Source: an uncultured Lachnospiraceae bacterium (GTDB lineage Bacteria; Bacillota; Clostridia; Lachnospirales; Lachnospiraceae). Taken from it: 11,969 nt of DNA. Each line of letters opens with the position of its first letter. Position 1 is the stretch's first letter. The notes below the pieces were generated by a model, which ran no database searches, was not told the origin of the DNA, and saw only the letters and a list, made by a program, of their open reading frames with translations. A program made the position numbers and the translations under genes. Shown piece by piece: positions 7,615 to 11,969 of this stretch. Location: positions 1-11,969 of the forward strand of contig CAMAHO010000054.1 in the NCBI GenBank assembly GCA_945834545.1, written 5' to 3'.

Positions 7615-7679
7615 GGAGACAGATGAAAACCAAGAGCTGGAACCGTTCATTTGGTTTTGATATCGTATGAAATTAGAAT

Positions 7680-7685
7680 AGGAGG
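7680..7685 (+). promoter_or_regulatory. Strong ribosome binding site of the mutase gene
   Basis: A perfect AGGAGG lies nine bases before ATG 7695. It is the strongest Shine-Dalgarno sequence in the window, which fits high expression of this gene. Confidence 0.85.
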
Positions 7686-7694
7686 ATAAAAGAC

Positions 7695-9416
7695 ATGGGC
7701 TATATGGAGGAATTCAAATCCTGGTTAGAGGATGACTATTTCGACCAGGAGACAAAGCAGGAGCTGCTTGCAATCCGTAATGATGAAAAGGAGATTGAAG
7801 ACCGCTTTTATAAGGAGTTGGAGTTTGGTACCGGTGGCTTGCGTGGCGTGATTGGTGCAGGAACCAACCGTATGAATGTCTACACCGTTCGAAAGGCTTC
7901 TCAGGGACTGGCAAACTTTATTATCAAGCAGGGCGCTCAGAATAAGGGCGTTGCCATCGCTTACGATTCCCGTCGTATGTCCCCGGAGTTTGCAGATGTA
8001 GCAGGCTTGTGTCTGGCTGCCAACGGAATTAAGGCCTATGTGTTTGAGTCCTTGAGACCTACGCCGGAGTTATCCTTTGCACTGCGTACCCTGGGATGCA
8101 CAGCAGGTATCGTGGTGACAGCAAGTCATAATCCGCCGGAGTACAATGGCTATAAGGTATATTGGGAGGATGGCGCACAGGTGACTGCTCCTAAGGATAA
8201 GGAGATTATTGAGGAAGTAAAGGCAATCAAGGACTTCCGTCTCTGCAAGACCATGGACAAGGAAGCAGCCATTGCAGCTGGCTTGTATCAGGTTATCGGG
8301 GAAGAGATTGACGATAAATACATTGCAGAGCTGAAAAAGCAGATTATCCATCCTGAGATTATCAAGGAAGTGGCAAACGATATCAAGATTGTCTACACCC
8401 CTCTTTGCGGTACCGGAAACAAGCCGGTTCAGAGAGTACTTAAGGAGCTAGGCTTTAACAATGTTTATGTAGTACCGGAGCAGGAGAACCCGGATCCCAA
8501 CTTTACCACACTGGATTATCCTAATCCGGAAGACCCTAAGGCGTTTACCTATGCCCTTCGTCTGGCTAAGGAGAAGGATGCGGATATCGTCTTGGCGACA
8601 GACCCGGATGCAGACAGATTAGGTGTGTACGCCAAGGATACCAAGACCGGTGAGTATGTATCCTTTACCGGAAATATGTCCGGTATGTTAATTGCCGAGT
8701 ACATTTTAAGAGAGAAGACAAAGACAGGTACTATGCCGGTAAATCCTGCATTGGTTACAACCATCGTTACCACCAATATGACCTTCCCTATCACAAAGGC
8801 TTACAATGTGAAGCTGATCGAGGTTCTTACCGGCTTTAAGTTCATTGGTGAGCAGATTAAGCTCTTTGAGCAGACCGGTTCCAACAACTATGTCTTTGGT
8901 CTGGAGGAAAGCTACGGCTGTCTTGCCGGTACCCACGCAAGGGATAAGGATGCCATCGTAGCCGTTATGTGTCTGTGTGAGGTGGCTTCCTATTGCAAGA
9001 AAGAGGGTAAGACCCTGTGGGATATGATGCTGGAGATCTATGAGAAGTACGGTTACTTCAAGGAGACCCAGTACACCATCACCTTAAAGGGTATCGACGG
9101 TGCAAAGCAGATTGACGAGATTATGAATAAGCTTCGTCAGAATCCGCCTAAGGCCTTTGGTGAACTTAAGGTACTGAAGTTCAGAGATTATCAGAATGAT
9201 ATCATCCTCGACATGGAAACCGGAGAGAAGACTCCTACCGGACTTCCCAAGTCCAATGTTCTCTACTTTGAGCTTCCCGGAGACTTCTGGTGTTGCGCAC
9301 GTCCTTCCGGCACAGAGCCTAAGATTAAGTTCTACATGGGCGTAAAGGGAAGCAGCATTGAGGATGCCAACGCTAAGGTTGCAAAATTAACCGAGGATTT
9401 AAAGGCTCTTTTATAA
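7695..9416 (+). CDS. pgcA: Phosphoglucomutase / phosphomannomutase (alpha-D-phosphohexomutase)
   Basis: The 573-residue protein is of normal length for the Firmicute PgcA-type mutase, which interconverts glucose-6-phosphate and glucose-1-phosphate in the cytoplasm. All four family signatures are present: the phosphoserine loop TASHNPPEYNGYK with S144, the metal loop DPDADR (303-308), the sugar-recognition loop EESYG (404-408) and the phosphate-binding loop RPSGTEPK (536-543). An N-terminal FGTGGLRG (44-51) is also typical. Its product feeds RmlA, encoded upstream in the window. Codon use differs from its neighbours: arginine is often CGT here and mostly AGA/AGG/CGG elsewhere, as expected of a highly expressed housekeeping gene. 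It has its own probable promoter, a perfect AGGAGG and a following hairpin, so it may be a separate transcription unit set inside the locus. Specificity for glucose versus mannose phosphate cannot be settled from the motifs. Confidence 0.95.
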   Translation: MGYMEEFKSWLEDDYFDQETKQELLAIRNDEKEIEDRFYKELEFGTGGLRGVIGAGTNRMNVYTVRKASQGLANFIIKQGAQNKGVAIAYDSRRMSPEFADVAGLCLAANGIKAYVFESLRPTPELSFALRTLGCTAGIVVTASHNPPEYNGYKVYWEDGAQVTAPKDKEIIEEVKAIKDFRLCKTMDKEAAIAAGLYQVIGEEIDDKYIAELKKQIIHPEIIKEVANDIKIVYTPLCGTGNKPVQRVLKELGFNNVYVVPEQENPDPNFTTLDYPNPEDPKAFTYALRLAKEKDADIVLATDPDADRLGVYAKDTKTGEYVSFTGNMSGMLIAEYILREKTKTGTMPVNPALVTTIVTTNMTFPITKAYNVKLIEVLTGFKFIGEQIKLFEQTGSNNYVFGLEESYGCLAGTHARDKDAIVAVMCLCEVASYCKKEGKTLWDMMLEIYEKYGYFKETQYTITLKGIDGAKQIDEIMNKLRQNPPKAFGELKVLKFRDYQNDIILDMETGEKTPTGLPKSNVLYFELPGDFWCCARPSGTEPKIKFYMGVKGSSIEDANAKVAKLTEDLKALL

Positions 9417-9495
9417 ACATAATTTAACTTCCGCATTGGAATTTCGTGTCGGCCACATACTTCTAATATGGGAGATACTTTGAAGAGGTAAAGGG

Positions 9496-9530
9496 ACAGC
9501 GAACCGCTCTTTAGCAGCGGTTTGCTGTTT
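9496..9530 (+). terminator. Intrinsic terminator or attenuator hairpin after the mutase gene
   Basis: ACAGCGAACCGCT (9496-9508) pairs with AGCGGTTTGCTGT (9516-9528) in a 13-pair stem with one G-U pair and a 7-base loop. It is followed by TT and then GTGTAT, so the U-tract is poor. It sits 79 bases after the mutase stop and 15 bases before the next gene's ATG, so it could end the mutase transcript partly or act as an attenuator for the glycosyltransferases. Confidence 0.55.
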
Positions 9531-9542
9531 GTGTATAAGGGT

Positions 9543-10874
9543 ATGAAACTGTTACAGAATGTCCGAAAGACCTACTACTTTTTGAAAAGAAACGGTCTTC
9601 GTCAAACCTATTATGCAGTACGGGAAAGGCTTACCAAGCGGCGGTCCTCCTACTACTATGAAGCTCCGGATGTCGCAGAGCTTAAGAGGCAAAGAACAGA
9701 ATTTGCAGGATGTGATGCAAGCAAGTATCCCTTGCTCAGCGTAGTTGTCCCCCTGTTTGAAACACGGGAGGTTTTTTTGCGTGAGCTGTTAGCATCCGTT
9801 CTTTCTCAGACCTACCCCTTCTTTGAGGTGATTCTTGGCGACTTTTCCTCGGACAATCAACTAAAGCAGGTAGTAGAAGACTATGCAGATGCCAGACTTA
9901 AGTATCACTATTTTGGAGACAATAAGGGAATAGCGGAGAATACCAATAGGGCCATAGACCTGGTCTCCGGCTCCTATGTGGGACTGCTGGATCACGATGA
10001 TGTGCTGACAGAGGACGCCTTATATGAGGTATATCAGGGGATTACGGAAGAGAGACGAGCCGGTTATCAGCCCCTGTTACTGTTCTCGGATGAAGACAAG
10101 TGGACTGGGGAAAAGGGACAGTACTACAGCCTTCACAGAAAGGAAGAATACAATAGGGAGCTGTTGTTTTCCGGCAACTACATCTGCCATTTTATGGTGA
10201 TGGATACAGAACTGATTCAAAAACTTAGGTTTCGTTCCCAATATTCCGGCGCCCAGGATTATGATCTGGTGTTAAGGGCAGTGGCCAAGATAGAGCAGAT
10301 GGACAAAGGGAGTATAAGACATATTCCAAAGGTCTTGTACCATTGGCGTTGTCACGAAGGCTCCTCCGCGGAAAACCCCGTCAGCAAAACCTATGCCTAC
10401 GAGGCAGGTAAGAAGGCCTTGGAAGACTATTTTACAAAACAGGGCATTCAGGCAAAGGTATCTCACAGATTGTATGTGGGCTTGTATCAGATAGACTATG
10501 AGACGGACTATTTTGAGGCCAGACCGGAGGTGGGAATCCTTGGCTTTGCCCTGGTGGAACGGGGCGTCCTGGTTTCCGGCAGATTAAACCTGGAGGGGGA
10601 AGTCTACTATGAGGGAACCAAAGAAGGATATACCGGGTATTTTCATCGTGCCATTCTGCCTCAGGATGCAGAGGCGGTAGATGTGCGACGAATGAAATTG
10701 AATCCCGCCTGCAGGGAAGTTTTCAAAAAGATTACGGGCTGTGACTATGCAGAAGATGAGCAGGGCTTTTGCTCTAACTTTAGGACACTGTCACAGCCAG
10801 AGGCAGTCAGGTTGAGCCTTCTTTTATGTCAGGCAGTAAGGCAGGCAGGATATCATATCATTTGGCAGTGGTAG
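9543..10874 (+). CDS. GT2-family glycosyltransferase with a rump second domain
   Basis: From ATG 9543 the protein has 443 residues. A longer frame opens at TTG 9522, but that codon lies in the 3' arm of a strong hairpin, and the family typically begins near MKLLQNVRKTYYFLKRNGL, so ATG 9543 is preferred; its ribosome site (AAGGG at 9537-9541) is too close to be ideal. Residues about 63-280 are a GT-A fold family 2 domain: LLSVVVPLFE, GDFSSD, NKGIAENTNRAIDLVSG, the metal-binding-type DHDD (150-153), AQDYDLVLRA (from 237) and YHWRCHEGSSAENP (from 266). The remainder resembles only the C-terminal half of a second GT2 domain (VGILGFAL..., GYTGYFHRA, AVDVRRMKLNPACREVF, QAGYHIIWQW). It likely adds a sugar, possibly rhamnose, to the growing cell-surface polymer at the cytoplasmic membrane face. 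Donor and linkage are unknown. Confidence 0.88.
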   Translation: MKLLQNVRKTYYFLKRNGLRQTYYAVRERLTKRRSSYYYEAPDVAELKRQRTEFAGCDASKYPLLSVVVPLFETREVFLRELLASVLSQTYPFFEVILGDFSSDNQLKQVVEDYADARLKYHYFGDNKGIAENTNRAIDLVSGSYVGLLDHDDVLTEDALYEVYQGITEERRAGYQPLLLFSDEDKWTGEKGQYYSLHRKEEYNRELLFSGNYICHFMVMDTELIQKLRFRSQYSGAQDYDLVLRAVAKIEQMDKGSIRHIPKVLYHWRCHEGSSAENPVSKTYAYEAGKKALEDYFTKQGIQAKVSHRLYVGLYQIDYETDYFEARPEVGILGFALVERGVLVSGRLNLEGEVYYEGTKEGYTGYFHRAILPQDAEAVDVRRMKLNPACREVFKKITGCDYAEDEQGFCSNFRTLSQPEAVRLSLLLCQAVRQAGYHIIWQW

Positions 10875-10882
10875 GAACGGAG

Positions 10883-10937
10883 CTGTCATTTCGTAATGGC
10901 AGGAGTCAGAATTGTTATTAATAATGGCAGGAATCTG
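10883..10937 (+). repeat. Direct repeat with an overlapping hairpin between two glycosyltransferase genes
   Basis: TAATGGCAGGA occurs at 10894-10904 and again at 10922-10932, both followed one base later by TC. CTGTCATT (10883-10890) can pair with AATGGCAG of the first copy (10895-10902) over a 4-base loop with one G-U, or alternatively with the same bases of the second copy (10923-10930). No T-tract follows, so it is not a clear terminator. Confidence 0.45.
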
Positions 10938-10944
10938 AGCCTGT

Positions 10945-10950
10945 AAGGAG
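10945..10950 (+). promoter_or_regulatory. Ribosome binding site of the second glycosyltransferase
   Basis: AAGGAG ends eight bases before ATG 10959 and fixes that start. Confidence 0.8.
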
Positions 10951-10958
10951 AAAACGGT

Positions 10959-11939
10959 ATGAAGAAGGTTGATGTGGTAATTCCTAATTACAATGGCCTA
11001 AAGTATTTGGAGGGCTGCTTTTCCTCGTTGTTTGCACAGCGTGAGGCACCTGACTTTCAGGTTATCCTGGTGGATAATGGTTCTGACGATGGCAGTGTTG
11101 CCTGGACAAGGGAGCATTATCCCCAGGTTCACATGATAGAGCTGGACCACAATACAGGCTTTTGTCACGCGGTGAATCTGGGGATTTTGGCAGGAGAGGG
11201 AGAGTATGTCGTCTTGCTGAACAATGACACCAGATGCCACGAGCTTTTCCTGAAAAGCTTGTGGGAGAGAATGGAGGAAGACAGGACGGGAAGACTTTTC
11301 TCTGCCAGTGCCTGTATGCTGGACTGGCAGGATGAGACGATTTTGGATGGAGCCGGCGATAATTATATGTTGTTTGGATGGCCCTATGCCCGGGGAAAAG
11401 GCAGGAAAGCTTCTGCTTATGACAAATCTGTCAGAATATTCAGCGCTTGTGGTGGAGCAGCGATTTACCGGCGAAGTGTGCTGGGGGAAATCGGACTCTT
11501 TGACGAGAACCATTTCGCCTATCTGGAGGATGTGGATATAGGCTACAGGGCCAACATTGCAGGGTATGATAACTGCTATGAACCCAAGGCCAGGGTGATT
11601 CATTATGGTAGTGGCACCTCCGGCTCCAGGTATAATTCCTGGAAAACTGCAATTGTGGCAGAAAACAGTGTGTATCTGGTCTATAAAAACATGCCGTTTT
11701 TGCAATGGCTTATCAATGCCCCCTTTTTATTTCTTGGAAAGCTCATCAAGTGGCTGTTCTTTTGTAAAAAAGGGATGGGAAGAGAATACCTGAGGGGTCT
11801 TTTAAAGGGGCTAAAAAAATCCATATCAAAAGAAGGCCGAAACCATAAAGTACGGTTCAAAATCAAAAATATCCCCCATTATCTGAGAATTGAAGGGGCT
11901 ATGATTTTAAATACAGTACGCTTCCTAAAGAAATCTTAA
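10959..11939 (+). CDS. GT2-family glycosyltransferase, WbbL-like (probable rhamnosyltransferase type)
   Basis: The 326-residue protein is a complete family 2 GT-A glycosyltransferase. It shows the N-terminal strand VDVVIPNYNG (4-13), VILVDNGSDDGS (35-46), the NTGFCHAVNLG loop (65-75), the metal-binding LLNNDT (86-91), the FDENHFAYLEDVDIGYRA segment (181-198) holding the probable catalytic-base acids, and HYGSGTSG (215-222). A hydrophobic stretch at about 247-268 and a basic C-terminus (KKS, KKG, RFLKKS) suggest attachment to the inner face of the membrane. WbbL-like enzymes transfer L-rhamnose from dTDP-rhamnose to lipid-linked acceptors, which would fit rmlA in the same locus, but the donor cannot be read from sequence. 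The spacer from the previous gene is 84 bases. The stop is followed by AT-rich repeats that may belong to the next gene's control region. Confidence 0.92.
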   Translation: MKKVDVVIPNYNGLKYLEGCFSSLFAQREAPDFQVILVDNGSDDGSVAWTREHYPQVHMIELDHNTGFCHAVNLGILAGEGEYVVLLNNDTRCHELFLKSLWERMEEDRTGRLFSASACMLDWQDETILDGAGDNYMLFGWPYARGKGRKASAYDKSVRIFSACGGAAIYRRSVLGEIGLFDENHFAYLEDVDIGYRANIAGYDNCYEPKARVIHYGSGTSGSRYNSWKTAIVAENSVYLVYKNMPFLQWLINAPFLFLGKLIKWLFFCKKGMGREYLRGLLKGLKKSISKEGRNHKVRFKIKNIPHYLRIEGAMILNTVRFLKKS

Positions 11940-11965
11940 GAATTATCTTAAGAAAAAATTAAGAA
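11934..11965 (+). repeat. Three phased TTAAGAA boxes at the right edge, possible regulator site
   Basis: TTAAGAA occurs at 11936-11942, 11948-11954 and 11959-11965, at steps of 12 and 11 bases, about one helical turn. The first two copies extend to TCTTAAGAA. The first overlaps the stop codon of the preceding gene. Direct half-sites at about 11-base steps are typical of OmpR-family response regulators (for example the streptococcal CiaR pattern TTTAAG-N5-TTTAAG). The regulated gene would lie beyond the window. Confidence 0.35.
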
Positions 11966-11969
11966 GTTC

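Noticed and set aside
7626..7658. Inverted repeat AAAACCAA / TTGGTTTT in the mutase leader
   Set aside because: Only eight mostly A-T pairs around a 17-base loop and no T-tract; too weak to call a terminator or riboswitch.
9436..9469. Possible promoter with TTGGAA and TAATAT before the first glycosyltransferase
   Set aside because: The spacer would be 22 bases, too long for a sigma-A promoter, and no -35 element is found at normal spacing.
9522..9542. TTG or GTG starts extending the first glycosyltransferase upstream
   Set aside because: The TTG codon sits in the 3' arm of a strong hairpin and has no ribosome site; the family start fits ATG 9543.
10875..10958. Frameshifted continuation of the first glycosyltransferase into the spacer
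   Set aside because: Other frames give only a faint resemblance to the expected PYAELYH-like ending and soon hit stops, so a frameshift is not supported.
10998..11705. Long antisense open frame of 235 codons opposite the second glycosyltransferase
   Set aside because: It lies wholly opposite a gene with complete GT2 motifs, has no recognisable domain, and its composition is that of a codon shadow.

Overview
The window reads as part of a cell-surface polysaccharide locus of a Gram-positive Clostridia member, most likely Lachnospiraceae. This is inferred from strong AGGAGG-type ribosome sites, GH25 lysozymes with glucan/choline-binding-type repeats, moderate GC with short AT-rich gaps, and glycosyltransferases of a style common in that family. 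I could not run a search, so the taxonomic call is inference. All nine protein-coding genes are on the + strand with short gaps or small overlaps. No RNA genes, insertion sequences or CRISPR arrays are visible, and no stretch over 300 bases lacks a gene.

Layout. (1) 1-1227: 3' part of a secreted GH25 lysozyme with a Ser/Thr/Glu-rich linker, a beta-rich segment and a cell-wall-binding repeat. (2) 1271-2140: rmlA/rfbA, glucose-1-phosphate thymidylyltransferase. (3) 2130-3386: a membrane-anchored GH25-like protein overlapping rmlA by 11 bases, whose catalytic acidic residues are replaced (likely pseudoenzyme). (4) 3439-4203 and (5) 4224-5459: Wzm-like permease and Wzt-like ATPase with a C-terminal carbohydrate-binding domain. 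(6) 5512-7557: a fusion of a SAM methyltransferase and a kinase-fold domain, in the same order as the E. coli O9a chain terminator WbdD. (7) 7695-9416: phospho-sugar mutase (phosphoglucomutase type) with its own likely promoter. (8) 9543-10874 and (9) 10959-11939: two GT2 glycosyltransferases. The first carries a remnant of a second glycosyltransferase domain.

How they fit together. The mutase would make glucose-1-phosphate and RmlA would turn it into dTDP-glucose, the entry to dTDP-rhamnose. The GT2 enzymes would add sugars to a lipid-linked chain. The methyltransferase-kinase would cap the non-reducing end, Wzt would recognise the cap through its C-terminal domain, and Wzm/Wzt would export the finished chain. 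The lysozyme and pseudo-lysozyme would act at the peptidoglycan, by remodelling or docking. The capping part of this model is by analogy with Gram-negative O8/O9a systems and is the most interesting hypothesis here.

Regulatory signals are sparse: an extended -10 promoter before the mutase, a strong hairpin between the mutase and the first glycosyltransferase, a repeat/hairpin pair between the two glycosyltransferases, and three phased TTAAGAA boxes at the right edge.
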